Notes under the pieces: model-generated | Told to the model about the DNA's origin: nothing | Seen by the model: only the letters and a program-made list of their open reading frames with translations | The model's database searches: none | DNA from: CAYJEQ01 sp964369235 | GTDB taxonomy: Bacteria > Bacillota > Clostridia > Oscillospirales > Ruminococcaceae | Assembly (NCBI GenBank): GCA_964369235.1 | Contig: CAYJEQ010000031.1 | Span: 1-28,061, forward strand | Length of the DNA stretch: 28,061 nt | Direction of reading: 5' to 3' | Shown here: positions 7,453 through 15,855 of the stretch, piece by piece | How positions within the stretch are numbered: the stretch's first letter is position 1 | How the letters are laid out: every line of letters begins with the position of its first letter | Position numbers and translations under genes: made by a program

Positions 7453-8505
7453 ATGGATTTTCTTATGAATTTAATCGCCACCCCCCTAGGGTGGATCATG
7501 TATTTTTGCTATAACATAGTAGAAAACTATGGTATCGGTCTTATTGTATTTACAATAATCACTAAGCTAATTCTACTACCTCTTTCCATCAAACAGCAGA
7601 AAAGCACCGTTAAGATGGCTGCTATGCGCCCACAGATGGACGAGATAAACAAAAAATACAAAGGCAACACTCAGAAGCTAAACGAAGAAATGCAGCTTCT
7701 ATATCAGAGAGAAAACTACAACCCACTAAGTGGTTGTCTGCCACTTCTTATCCAGATGCCTATTCTATTCGGTCTTATTGATGTAGTTTACTACCCAATG
7801 GAACACATTCTGCGTATGCCTAGCGAAACAATTGCTAAGGCTACTGAGCTTGTAAACTCAATCCCTAATATCGACCTAGGCTCTATGAGAAGCCCAGAAA
7901 TGGCTATCATTAAAGAAGTTCAGACAAATCCTGGGGCTTTTGCCTCAATGGGTGATGACTTTATTTCCCAGATTACAAACTTTGACTTTACCTTTATGGG
8001 TATCTACCTAGGAGATACACCTACAATTGCCTTTAACCTACTGTTAATGGTACCTGTACTATCTCTATTAACCAGCTTCCTGCTTTCCTTTATCTCTACA
8101 AAGATGAGCACTGCTTCTATGGGGGACAACGCTCAGATGAAGGGCATGACTAACTCCATGCTGTACACAATGCCGATTATGTCTGCATTTATCTCCATCT
8201 CTGTACCTGCAGGTGTTGGTTTCTACTGGATTTTCTCCAACCTTTTCTCCGCTCTACAGACATTCGTCCTTTACAAGATATTTAATCCTGCAGAGATGAT
8301 TGCTAAGGCTAAGGCTGAGGCAGAAGAGCGTGTTAGACTAGAGCGTGAAGAACGCAAAATAGCTAAGCAGAAGGTAAAAGAAGGTAATGCTGAATACTCA
8401 GAAAAAGCTATGACAAAAGGTGAGATCAACAGCGCTAAACTGGCAGCAGCTCGTAAGAGAATGGCTGAGAGATACGGCGATGATGTCACAACTGATGACA
8501 ACTAA
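7453..8505 (+). CDS. yidC: Membrane protein insertase YidC/Oxa1 family
   Basis: A 350-residue polytopic insertase that folds proteins into the cytoplasmic membrane, alone or with Sec. Visible parts: first hydrophobic helix over about 15-47; cytoplasmic hairpin with the typical MRPQMDEINKKYKG (58-71); NPLSGCLPLLIQMPILFGL (90-108); and two to three more helices around 185-280. A charged tail of about 70 residues (AKAKAEAEERVRLEREERKIA..) probably forms a coiled coil. The usual groove arginine appears as Lys38 (IITKLILLPL), keeping the charge. No lipoprotein Cys is seen. The start is ATG 7453: GGAGG lies 5 nt upstream, whereas the in-frame TTG at 7441 would put that site inside the gene. Confidence 0.95.
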   Translation: MDFLMNLIATPLGWIMYFCYNIVENYGIGLIVFTIITKLILLPLSIKQQKSTVKMAAMRPQMDEINKKYKGNTQKLNEEMQLLYQRENYNPLSGCLPLLIQMPILFGLIDVVYYPMEHILRMPSETIAKATELVNSIPNIDLGSMRSPEMAIIKEVQTNPGAFASMGDDFISQITNFDFTFMGIYLGDTPTIAFNLLLMVPVLSLLTSFLLSFISTKMSTASMGDNAQMKGMTNSMLYTMPIMSAFISISVPAGVGFYWIFSNLFSALQTFVLYKIFNPAEMIAKAKAEAEERVRLEREERKIAKQKVKEGNAEYSEKAMTKGEINSAKLAAARKRMAERYGDDVTTDDN

Positions 8506-8543
8506 TTATCTAAGTAAAATAATTACTTATAGAAAGGTAGTGA

Positions 8544-9386
8544 ATGCCCATGGTTAAAGAAATTATTAAATCAGGCAGAAATGTAGAAGAAGCTATCGAA
8601 GAAGCATGTAAAGAACTAGGACTTGATCGTGATCAGGTACAGGCTGAAGTTTTAGAAACACCTAAAAAAGGATTTCTAGGTTTTGGCAGCAGTCTTGCTA
8701 AGGTTAGAGTGTTTACTGAGCTAACTAAGGCATCTCTTGCGCAGGAGTACATTGATAGTATCCTAAGTAATATGGGTATTACTGGTTATGATATTAAGCT
8801 AGAAGAAACTGCAGAAGCTATTAATATTAAGCTGGAAGGTCAAAACCTTGGAGCTATTATTGGTAGAAGAGGGGAAACACTGGACGCAATTCAGTATCTA
8901 ACTTCTCTAGCAGTTAATCGTATAGATAATAACTACACAAGGGTAACACTGGACAGCGGTAACTACCGTGAAAAGCGTGAAAAAACCCTTATTGCACTGG
9001 CTAACCGTCTAGCTAACACAGCTGTTAAGACAGGTAAAAGCTCCACCCTTGAGCCTATGAACCCATATGAGCGTAGAATTATCCACGCAACAGTGGCAGA
9101 GGTTCAGGGTGCAGTGTCTAAATCCGTTGGTGATGAGCCTAACCGTAAGGTTGTAATTAGCTCCACTAACCCAAGAAAGCCTCGTCCACAGGGTAATCGT
9201 GATGGGGGTAAGCGCCCTTATAACAATAACCGTAATGGTGAGCGCAAACCTTATAATAAGGATAAGTCTGGCTTTAACAACAAGCCAAGACCAGCATATA
9301 ACAATAATACAGTAGATAGCGCACCTAAGAAGGACGCTACACAGGACTCCGACCGTCCACTGTATTCAAAAATAGAGCTTGATTAA
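8544..9386 (+). CDS. jag: Jag / KhpB family RNA-binding protein
   Basis: A 280-residue cytoplasmic RNA-binding protein linked in Firmicutes to cell elongation and division. Domains: Jag_N (about 1-55; EAIEEACKELGL, KKGFLGFG); KH domain (about 65-140) with the GxxG loop IGRRG (106-110); R3H domain (about 145-206; YERRIIHATVAEV with Arg178 and His181). The last 70 residues are a low-complexity Arg/Asn/Pro/Lys tail (YNNNRNGERKPYNKD), probably disordered and longer than in many Jag proteins. GAAAGG lies 6 nt before ATG 8544. A second ATG two codons later is less well spaced. It follows yidC as in most Firmicutes and is followed by hairpins that probably end the transcript. Confidence 0.95.
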   Translation: MPMVKEIIKSGRNVEEAIEEACKELGLDRDQVQAEVLETPKKGFLGFGSSLAKVRVFTELTKASLAQEYIDSILSNMGITGYDIKLEETAEAINIKLEGQNLGAIIGRRGETLDAIQYLTSLAVNRIDNNYTRVTLDSGNYREKREKTLIALANRLANTAVKTGKSSTLEPMNPYERRIIHATVAEVQGAVSKSVGDEPNRKVVISSTNPRKPRPQGNRDGGKRPYNNNRNGERKPYNKDKSGFNNKPRPAYNNNTVDSAPKKDATQDSDRPLYSKIELD

Positions 9387-9437
9387 TTAGCTCTAAAGAA
9401 GTATTATATAGATGGATATTCTATTAGTAACATTTAC

Positions 9438-9473
9438 TTTCTATTGTCCCCACAACTGTGGGGACAATAGAAA
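9438..9473 (+). terminator. Strong hairpin after jag
   Basis: A 17-bp perfect inverted repeat (TTTCTATTGTCCCCACA / TGTGGGGACAATAGAAA) with almost no loop lies 51 bp past the jag stop. It has no T-run, but its position suggests it ends or protects the rpmH-jag transcript. Confidence 0.6.
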
Positions 9474-9698
9474 TATAGATAAATATTCACCGCTATTAGT
9501 GTAAATAAAATATAGTAGCTGGATATACTTCACTATTAATACTTTTAATTTAAAATGCTTATTCATTGGTGATTGTATATCTATATTATGTAGATATGCA
9601 ATCACTTTCGGCATTAGTAAGAATTATTTTCTCTTGTAAGATTTAATAGAAATTAACATAAATCACAGGTTATACCTGTTTTAAGAAAATAAAGGTTA

Positions 9699-9752
9699 GT
9701 TTGAAACAAAGTTTCAAGATAGGTTTTGTGGTTATTATAACACCGTAAAACC
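9699..9752 (+). promoter_or_regulatory. Hairpin leader upstream of mnmE (leader motif copy 1)
   Basis: TTGAAAC (9701-9707) and GTTTCAA (9711-9717) form a 7-bp stem with loop AAA. It is followed by a second foldable stretch starting GGTTTTGTGG and ending AAAACC. The block GTTTGAAACAA..GTTTCAA then GGTTTTGTG recurs before the His-rich gene (11189-11220). Being conserved at two loci suggests a cis-acting RNA element. Confidence 0.5.
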
Positions 9753-9774
9753 AAAGGAAAGGAATGATCATTTT

Positions 9775-11139
9775 ATGGATTACACCATAGCTGCTCTTGC
9801 CACACCTTTTGCTGCTTCTGGTTTAGGGATTATCCGTATATCAGGTAAAGAGGCAAAACAAATTGCAATGAAAGTTTTTACCCCTAGAGGTAATCGACAT
9901 ATAGATAATGTTAAAGGATTCTCTGCTATACTAGGCAGAGTTTATGACAGTGAGGGGATATTTGATGATGCTATTGCCACAGTGTTTACAGCACCAAAAA
10001 GCTACACTGGGGAAGATGTAGTAGAGCTGTCCTGTCATGGTGGTACCTATATTCTTCAAAGGCTACTAGCTGCCCTATATACTGCTGGTGCAACTGCTGC
10101 TGGAGCAGGGGAGTTTACCAAGCGAGCTTTTTTAAATGGCAAGCTATCCCTTGATGAGGCAGAGGGGGTAATGGACATTATCTCAGCCCAAAGCAAACTT
10201 TCCCTTACTGCTGCCTACAACGCAAAAGAAGGGGCTTTACATCGTCGTCTAGACCGTATTATAGCTAACCTTACCCATAAGGGTGCTCATCTTGCTGCTT
10301 GGATTGACTATCCTGAGGAGGATATAGAGGAGCTAGACCCAATGGTACTAAATGGCGACATTAAGGAAATCCACAGTGATTTAAGCAATCTACTACAGGG
10401 CTATGACCAAGGTAGAATTATTAGAGAGGGTATCCTTACTGCTATAGTAGGTAAACCCAATGTAGGTAAGTCCACCTTAATGAACTGTTTAACAGGGGTA
10501 AGCACCAGTATTGTAACCCCAGTTGCCGGCACCACTAGAGATATAGTAGAGGAAACTGTACTGCTAGATGATTTGACATTGCGACTAAGTGATACTGCTG
10601 GTATCCGTGATACTGAGGATTTAGTTGAGTCCATTGGTGTAGAAAATGCTCGCAAAAAAATTACAGGTAGTAATATCGTCTTTGCTGTATTTGATGGTAG
10701 TAGCCCTCTGTCTGGGGAAGACCACAATGTATTAGATCTAGTTAAAGGACTACCTGCAATTGCTGTAATTAACAAGACAGACCTAGACAATATAATTGAC
10801 ATAGAGTATATTAAGCAGTATATATCACATATAGTATACATTTCTGCGGCAAATTCACAAGGAATTAAGGATTTGTCCCAGATGGTGAAAGATATTTGCT
10901 GTTTAAATCATATTGACAGTAGTAGTGGTATGATCTACAATCAGCGCCAAAAGCACCATGTACAAACTGCTGTTACTGCTTGTGAGGAGTGTATCTCAGC
11001 CTTAGAGATGGGTGCCACGCTGGATGCCATTACTATTTGTATAGAAGATATTCTTTCTCCACTATTAGAGCTTACAGGCAAAAAAGCCTCAGAACAGGTA
11101 GTGGACGGAGTGTTCTCCCAGTTCTGTGTAGGGAAGTAG
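9775..11139 (+). CDS. mnmE: tRNA uridine-5-carboxymethylaminomethyl modification GTPase MnmE
   Basis: A 454-residue GTPase that, with MnmG, installs (carboxymethyl)aminomethyl groups at wobble U34 of certain tRNAs. The N-terminal folate-binding domain covers about 1-118 (TIAALATPFAASGLGIIRISG), followed by a helical domain split around the G domain. G motifs: GKPNVGKS (226-233), TTRD (253-256), DTAG (273-276) and NKTD (333-336). The essential C-terminal CVGK (451-454), with its catalytic Cys, is intact. The ribosome-binding site AAAGGA is followed by an out-of-frame eight-codon ORF (9764-9790) overlapping the start. The gene order mnmE..mnmG..rsmG is standard, but another gene is inserted before mnmG. 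Confidence 0.98.
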   Translation: MDYTIAALATPFAASGLGIIRISGKEAKQIAMKVFTPRGNRHIDNVKGFSAILGRVYDSEGIFDDAIATVFTAPKSYTGEDVVELSCHGGTYILQRLLAALYTAGATAAGAGEFTKRAFLNGKLSLDEAEGVMDIISAQSKLSLTAAYNAKEGALHRRLDRIIANLTHKGAHLAAWIDYPEEDIEELDPMVLNGDIKEIHSDLSNLLQGYDQGRIIREGILTAIVGKPNVGKSTLMNCLTGVSTSIVTPVAGTTRDIVEETVLLDDLTLRLSDTAGIRDTEDLVESIGVENARKKITGSNIVFAVFDGSSPLSGEDHNVLDLVKGLPAIAVINKTDLDNIIDIEYIKQYISHIVYISAANSQGIKDLSQMVKDICCLNHIDSSSGMIYNQRQKHHVQTAVTACEECISALEMGATLDAITICIEDILSPLLELTGKKASEQVVDGVFSQFCVGK

Positions 11140-11188
11140 TTACAATATTGTATATAACATAAAATAATCCCCATAGGGATAAGTAATG

Positions 11189-11280
11189 GTTTGAAACAAG
11201 GTTTCAAAGACGGGTTTTGTGTTTTTCGGTTATTATGAGATTGGAAGTTTCTCATGAGAAAAACAGAGAAGCCACCAAGA
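11189..11280 (+). promoter_or_regulatory. Hairpin leader upstream of the His-rich gene (leader motif copy 2)
   Basis: TTGAAAC (11191-11197) / GTTTCAA (11201-11207) repeats the mnmE leader hairpin and is followed by GGGTTTTGTG, as there. A further nested fold follows: GTTTTTC (11221-11227) with GAAAAAC (11258-11264), enclosing ATGAGA / TCTCAT. A small hairpin, ATCCC / GGGAT, lies just before at 11167-11180. There is no T-run, so it is not a terminator. Confidence 0.5.
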
Positions 11281-11297
11281 AAGGAATGAAAATTTTT

Positions 11298-11894
11298 ATG
11301 AGTTTATTTGAAAATTTTAATAATCTATCTGAGGAAGATATAAAAGCATTAATCCAGTCTGCCTCTAATGAAGAAGAAGTTAGCTTTTATCTAACACTAT
11401 TAGAGCTTAAAGAAGAAGATACCCACCACTGTGACGATGATTGTGGCTGTGGCCACGACCACGAGCATCACCACCATGACCATGAGGATATAGATGTTCT
11501 TGAGGCTATGGGCATTAGTCAGGCAGAGTTTTTTGGTGATGATCACGCTGAGGTGGAGAAACGCTGGCTGGAAAATGAGAAGATAATTGCCCCACTTAGA
11601 ACAGCAAAAAACTTTGTACTTAAGGTAGAGGACTGGAATATGGTGTCAGAAGTAGGTCTTCCTGATTACGATGACTGGTGCTTTATTGTTACACCTTCAC
11701 AGCATGGGTGCTACTATGATTGGGGTGTAGCTGGCTATAATAAAGAAGCTAAAACCTTCTATGTAAACTATGGCATGGGTGGCCTAGTGTATGATGAGTC
11801 CGATGTAATTGCATGGAAACCATTTACGAATTTTAAAGATATAGATGAAGACACTGAGAGTGAACTACCACAGTTTATATTCCCAGTAGAGTAA
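11298..11894 (+). CDS. Histidine-rich, acidic protein of unknown function
   Basis: I do not recognise a named family. The protein is about 198 residues, acidic, with no signal peptide or membrane segment. The N-terminal part (1-40) is helical (LSEEDIKALIQSASNEEEVSFYLTLLELK). Then comes a dense putative metal-binding cluster at 43-62 with eleven His and Cys residues and many Asp: HHCDDDC, GCGHDHEHHHHDH. The C-terminal part (about 95-178) looks like a compact beta-rich domain with conserved-looking aromatics (DWCFIVTPSQHGCYYDWG, NYGMGGLVYD). The start is taken at ATG 11298; an in-frame ATG at 11286 directly abuts AAAGGA and is less likely. It sits between mnmE and mnmG and shares a leader motif with mnmE. 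A zinc or nickel storage or delivery role is only a guess. Confidence 0.8.
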   Translation: MSLFENFNNLSEEDIKALIQSASNEEEVSFYLTLLELKEEDTHHCDDDCGCGHDHEHHHHDHEDIDVLEAMGISQAEFFGDDHAEVEKRWLENEKIIAPLRTAKNFVLKVEDWNMVSEVGLPDYDDWCFIVTPSQHGCYYDWGVAGYNKEAKTFYVNYGMGGLVYDESDVIAWKPFTNFKDIDEDTESELPQFIFPVE

Positions 11895-11926
11895 TTATTG
11901 GTAATTTTGAAAGGTATGGTCATATT

Positions 11927-13810
11927 ATGATTAACTATATAGACAGCTATGATGTAGCTGTTGTTGGTGCCGGTCACGCCGGTATCGAAGCTGCCCTTGC
12001 TGCTGCTAGACTAGGGGCAAAAACCATTGTCTTTACCATTTCCCTAGACAGTGTAGGCAATATGCCCTGTAATCCTTCGGTTGGTGGCACCGCCAAAGGC
12101 CATCTCGTTAAGGAAATTGACGCCCTTGGTGGCCAGATGGGTATAGCTGCCGATAAGACATTTATCCAAAGCAGAATGCTTAATAGAGGCAAAGGCCCTG
12201 CTGTACACAGCTTAAGAGTACAGTCCGACCGTAGCCAGTATCAGATTTACATGAAGAATGTACTGGAAAACACCCCAAACCTTGATGTAAAGCAGGCTGA
12301 AATCGTAGATATTACCCTTGATGAAAATGGTGCTGTGGAAGGTCTTATAACCCATCTTGGCACTGCTTTTAAGGCTAAAACTATAATTCTAGCCAGTGGT
12401 ACCTACCTAAATGGTACAATCCATGTAGGGGATATTAACTATCTAAGTGGCCCTGATGGTATGCACGCAGCTACTAAGCTAAGCAGTAGATTAGAGGAAA
12501 TGGGCATAACCCTACGCCGATTTAAAACCGGTACGCCGGCCAGAGTTCATATGGATTCTATCGATTACTCCAAGCTAGAGCTACAGGAAGGGGACGACCC
12601 AATAACACCTTTCTCCTTTACTACAAAAGGCGAGCTTAAAAATCGTGCTGATTGCTATATTGCCTATACTAACGGCACTACTCATCAAATAATACTGGAT
12701 AATATTGGAAAATCCGCCATGTACAGTGGGAATATTGAAGGTGTTGGCCCTAGATACTGCCCAAGTATTGAAGATAAGGTAATGAGATTTGCCGACAAAC
12801 CTCGTCATCAGGTATTTGTTGAGCCAATGGGACTTGATACCAAGGAAATATACCTACAGGGTATATCATCCTCACTGCCTGAATCGGTGCAGATAGAGAT
12901 GTACCGTTCTATGGTAGGACTTGAAAATGTTAAGATTATGCGTAATGCTTATGCTATAGAATACGACTGTGTAGACCCTCTTACCCTAAAGGCAACCTTA
13001 GAATTTAAGGCTGTTAAGGGATTATTTGGTGCTGGACAGTTTAACGGTACTTCTGGTTATGAGGAAGCTGCAGCACAGGGCTTAATTGCTGGTATTAACG
13101 CTGCCCATCAGGTACTTGGTAAAGAGGAATTTATCCTTGATCGTGCCAGCTCCTACATCGGCACTCTTATTGATGACCTTATTATTAAAGGTTGTAACGA
13201 TCCATACCGTATGATGACCTCTCGCTCTGAGTATCGTCTAATCCTTAGACAGGACAATGCAGATCAGCGTCTTACCCCTAAGGGTAGGGAACTGGGGTTA
13301 ATTAGTGATGATCGCTGGGCTGATTTTACTCTGAAACAACAGCAGATAGAGGAAGAAATCACCAGAGTTAAATCCCAAACCATTCACCCATCAGCTGAAC
13401 TTAATGAACTGCTAACTAATATAGGTAGCTCCCCCCTTAAGCAGGGTTTAAAGGAAATTGAGGTGCTTAAACGACCACAGGTTACCTATGAACACCTTGC
13501 CCCCTATGATAATGGCAGACCTGATTTACCTCATGATGTTACAGAACAGGTAGAAATCCAGATAAAATACGAAGGCTATATTAATAAACAGCTAGCACAG
13601 GTGGAACAGATGCTAAGGCTAGAGAATAAGCCACTGTCCCCAGACCTAGATTACAGCAGTATTAAAGGACTGCGCCTAGAAGCTGCTGAGAAGCTACAAA
13701 AAATCAAGCCTAATAACCTAGGTAGAGCCTCTAGAATCTCTGGAGTAAGCCCAGCAGATATTTCTGTGCTAATTATCTACCTAGAGCAGTCTAAGGGAGG
13801 CAAAGTCTGA
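11927..13810 (+). CDS. mnmG: tRNA uridine-5-carboxymethylaminomethyl modification enzyme MnmG
   Basis: A 627-residue FAD- and NADH-dependent partner of MnmE in U34 modification. The dinucleotide-binding GAGHAG (14-19) is followed by the family signatures MPCNPSVGGTAKGHLVKEID, RMLNRGKGPAVHSLR, GPRYCPSIEDK and GQFNGTSGYEEAAAQGL. The C-terminal helical domain that contacts MnmE and tRNA is complete (ASRISGVSPADISVL). ATG 11927 is preceded by GAAAGG and by a four-codon ORF (11916-11930) whose TGA overlaps the mnmG ATG, as in coupled translation. It is 32 bp after the His-rich gene and was probably on the same transcript. Confidence 0.98.
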   Translation: MINYIDSYDVAVVGAGHAGIEAALAAARLGAKTIVFTISLDSVGNMPCNPSVGGTAKGHLVKEIDALGGQMGIAADKTFIQSRMLNRGKGPAVHSLRVQSDRSQYQIYMKNVLENTPNLDVKQAEIVDITLDENGAVEGLITHLGTAFKAKTIILASGTYLNGTIHVGDINYLSGPDGMHAATKLSSRLEEMGITLRRFKTGTPARVHMDSIDYSKLELQEGDDPITPFSFTTKGELKNRADCYIAYTNGTTHQIILDNIGKSAMYSGNIEGVGPRYCPSIEDKVMRFADKPRHQVFVEPMGLDTKEIYLQGISSSLPESVQIEMYRSMVGLENVKIMRNAYAIEYDCVDPLTLKATLEFKAVKGLFGAGQFNGTSGYEEAAAQGLIAGINAAHQVLGKEEFILDRASSYIGTLIDDLIIKGCNDPYRMMTSRSEYRLILRQDNADQRLTPKGRELGLISDDRWADFTLKQQQIEEEITRVKSQTIHPSAELNELLTNIGSSPLKQGLKEIEVLKRPQVTYEHLAPYDNGRPDLPHDVTEQVEIQIKYEGYINKQLAQVEQMLRLENKPLSPDLDYSSIKGLRLEAAEKLQKIKPNNLGRASRISGVSPADISVLIIYLEQSKGGKV

Positions 13811-13827
13811 AAATGAAATTTTCAGAC
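13805..13827 (+). promoter_or_regulatory. Stem-loop overlapping the mnmG stop
   Basis: GTCTGAAAAT / ATTTTCAGAC is a perfect 10-bp stem with loop GAA that includes the mnmG TGA. No T-run follows directly, and the rsmG ribosome-binding site begins 12 bp later. It is likely an intercistronic hairpin tuning mRNA stability or rsmG translation. Confidence 0.5.
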
Positions 13828-13856
13828 AAAAATTTTAGAAAGGAGGAGTTATAATA

Positions 13857-14579
13857 ATGTCTTATAATAATAAAGAGCTTTTTTCCTCTGGAATGGCTGA
13901 CTATGTTTTTAGCCTTAATGAAAAACAGCTTAGTGACTTTGAGAAATACGCAGAGCTACTAGTGGAAACTAATAAAGTAATGAATTTAACTGCTATTACA
14001 GATAGTGATGGCATTGCTATTAAGCATTTTCTTGATAGTGCTATGCTGCTTAAGTATTTTACCCCTAAGGAAGGGGCTACTATAATAGATGTAGGCACAG
14101 GTGCAGGCTTTCCTACTATTCCTTGTAAGATAATTCGCCCTGATTTAAACTTAACTCTACTAGATAGCCTTAATAAACGAGTGAAATTCCTTGATAATGT
14201 TTGCGAAACACTGGGATTTGACCATTATAACACTGTTCACAGTCGTGCTGAGGAAGGCTCTCGCCGTCCAGCACACCGTGATAAGTATGATATTGCTACT
14301 GCTCGTGCTGTAGCTAATATGGCAGTATTAACCGAGTATTGTTTGCCCTATGTTAAGGTAGGAGGGGTATTTATCGCCCTTAAAGGCCCTAATCTTAAGG
14401 AAGAACTAAAGGAATCGGAAAAATCCATTAAGGCTATGGGTGGCAAGATAGAACAGGTAATAGAGTATACACTGCCTGATAATCAGCACCGAACCATAGT
14501 TATTATAAAAAAAATATCGCAAACCCCGACAAAATATCCAAGAATATCAGCAAAAATCGGAAAAGAACCTATTAGATAG
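13857..14579 (+). CDS. rsmG: 16S rRNA (guanine-527-N7)-methyltransferase RsmG
   Basis: A 240-residue SAM-dependent Rossmann methyltransferase that modifies G527 of 16S rRNA. Seen: NKVMNLTAITD (39-49), HFLDSA, the SAM-binding IIDVGTGAGFPTIP (76-89), LLDSLNKRVKFL, the TARAVANM region, and GGVFIALKG. The length is normal. The start codon ATG 13857 follows a very strong AGAAAGGAGGAG. It lies 47 bp after mnmG, the standard arrangement, and is followed by a structured region and a strong terminator before the ParB-family gene. Confidence 0.97.
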   Translation: MSYNNKELFSSGMADYVFSLNEKQLSDFEKYAELLVETNKVMNLTAITDSDGIAIKHFLDSAMLLKYFTPKEGATIIDVGTGAGFPTIPCKIIRPDLNLTLLDSLNKRVKFLDNVCETLGFDHYNTVHSRAEEGSRRPAHRDKYDIATARAVANMAVLTEYCLPYVKVGGVFIALKGPNLKEELKESEKSIKAMGGKIEQVIEYTLPDNQHRTIVIIKKISQTPTKYPRISAKIGKEPIR

Positions 14580-14636
14580 GTAGAAGTCTGTCGGCTACTG
14601 TAGTTTACTGCGACGGAAAACTCTTGTAAATATCTA

Positions 14637-14689
14637 AAGCTTGTATTATTATTGATTTAAAGAAAATCATTAATGTACAAGCTTTTTTT
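14637..14689 (+). terminator. Rho-independent terminator between rsmG and the noc-like gene
   Basis: AAGCTTGTA / TACAAGCTT (outer 9-bp stem) encloses TTGATTT / AAAATCA and runs straight into a seven-T tract. It is textbook intrinsic termination. Only 23 bp separate it from the next start codon. The stretch before it (14586-14616) can also fold (TCTGTCG / CGACGGA), so an attenuator is possible. Confidence 0.88.
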
Positions 14690-14712
14690 ATTGGCTTAAG
14701 AAAGGACAGGCT

Positions 14713-15552
14713 ATGGATGGATATAAATTAGAAAAGATAGATTTATCTAGGATTACAACAATGGCTAATCCCTGTCGTATAGGATATGATGGAGAGAGCT
14801 TTAACTCCCTTGTTACCAGCATAAAAGCTACTGGTCTACTAAGCCCCATTACACTTAGAAGAATAGAAGGGGATTACTACGAGATTATCTCAGGGGAAAG
14901 GCGTGCAAGGGCTTGTTTATCTCTGGGACATAGTAGCATTTGGGCTTTGGTAATAGATTGTAGCCACAGTAAAGCTGCTATAACCTCCCTAGTAGAAAAT
15001 GTTGTCCGTAAGGATTTAAACTGTCTTGAACAGGCTGAGGCAATGCGACAGCTTATTAATCTACATAATAGCACCCAAAGCCAGTTAGGTGCACTACTAG
15101 GACTTAGTCAACCAGCTGTGGCTAATAAACTCCGTTTACTACAGCTACCTACTATTATTCGCTCTAAGCTTATACTACATAATCTTTCTGAGCGTCATGG
15201 CAGAGCCCTACTGCGACTAAAAGATGAGAAATCCCAACTTAAAGCTCTATCGGTTATTATTGACAAAGGCTATAACGCCCACCAATCCGACCGATATATA
15301 GATAGATTACTTGCTAAAGACTCCGATTATAAGGGATCTACAGTGATTTTCGGTGCTGATATTCGTATTTTTATGAATACACTGAAAAATGCTGTAAACT
15401 TTATGAAGGAAGCCGGTGTTAATGTGGATACTAATCAGTTTGAGGAGGAAGACTACTTTAATGTAGTTGTTAAGATCCCCAAAACTGCTGTGTATAAGGA
15501 TTTATCACCTAATAACTCTAATATAAAGAGCCTACAAACTACCTCATTGTAG
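14713..15552 (+). CDS. ParB/Noc-family DNA-binding protein, Noc-like by position
   Basis: A 279-residue ParB-family protein. The N-terminal CTP-binding part carries GERRARA (61-67) and ENVVRKDLN (95-103). A central helix-turn-helix lies at about 121-140 (TQSQLGALLGLSQPAVANKL), and the C-terminal 70 residues probably dimerise. It lies between rsmG and parA, where B. subtilis has noc, the nucleoid occlusion protein that blocks division over the chromosome. It lacks an obvious N-terminal membrane-binding amphipathic helix like that of B. subtilis Noc, and I saw no Noc-type CCCGGG-centred sites in the window. It could therefore be Noc or a second chromosome-partition ParB. AAAGGA precedes ATG 14713. 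Confidence 0.85.
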   Translation: MDGYKLEKIDLSRITTMANPCRIGYDGESFNSLVTSIKATGLLSPITLRRIEGDYYEIISGERRARACLSLGHSSIWALVIDCSHSKAAITSLVENVVRKDLNCLEQAEAMRQLINLHNSTQSQLGALLGLSQPAVANKLRLLQLPTIIRSKLILHNLSERHGRALLRLKDEKSQLKALSVIIDKGYNAHQSDRYIDRLLAKDSDYKGSTVIFGADIRIFMNTLKNAVNFMKEAGVNVDTNQFEEEDYFNVVVKIPKTAVYKDLSPNNSNIKSLQTTSL

Positions 15553-15579
15553 GACTTTATATATACATTCCCGTGCTAT

Positions 15580-15606
15580 GGGCAGTTATTGCCACTTTAA
15601 CTGCCC
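15580..15606 (+). terminator. Hairpin after the noc-like gene
   Basis: GGGCAGTTA / TAACTGCCC, a perfect 9-bp stem with a 9-nt loop, lies 28 bp after the stop. It is followed by a mildly T-rich stretch only (TCTGCTGTTATTTC), so it is a plausible but weak terminator. Confidence 0.5.
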
Positions 15607-15855
15607 TCTGCTGTTATTTCTCTGGTGTTCTTACTATATGTTATTACGCTAGTTAAATATATACCTCTTTCATACTACTTTCTCTTTTGTGGTATAGTAG
15701 CCTTAGAGACACTACTGCTATTTTATCACCCTCAGCCTATATGTTCCAAAATTTTATTATTTAATATTAGGTGGGTATAGTGTATATATAAATTACACAC
15801 TTTTTTTCCATCTAGCAGACATTATTGAATCTTACAATTATATAGGTTGTAGAAT

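Larger units (their letters stand above)
9387..9774. other. Intergenic region between jag and mnmE: hairpins and leader
   Basis: It contains the strong hairpin at 9438-9473, a second long hairpin at 9569-9605 (GTGATTGTATATCTA / TAGATATGCAATCAC, one mismatch), a small hairpin followed by TTTT (9665-9682, ACAGGT / ACCTGT), and the mnmE leader from about 9699. I see no convincing -35/-10 pair, so the promoter is unassigned. Confidence 0.6.

Noticed and set aside
15579..15653. Possible 24-codon ORF after the noc-like gene
   Set aside because: No ribosome-binding site is seen, and it overlaps the hairpin at 15580-15606.
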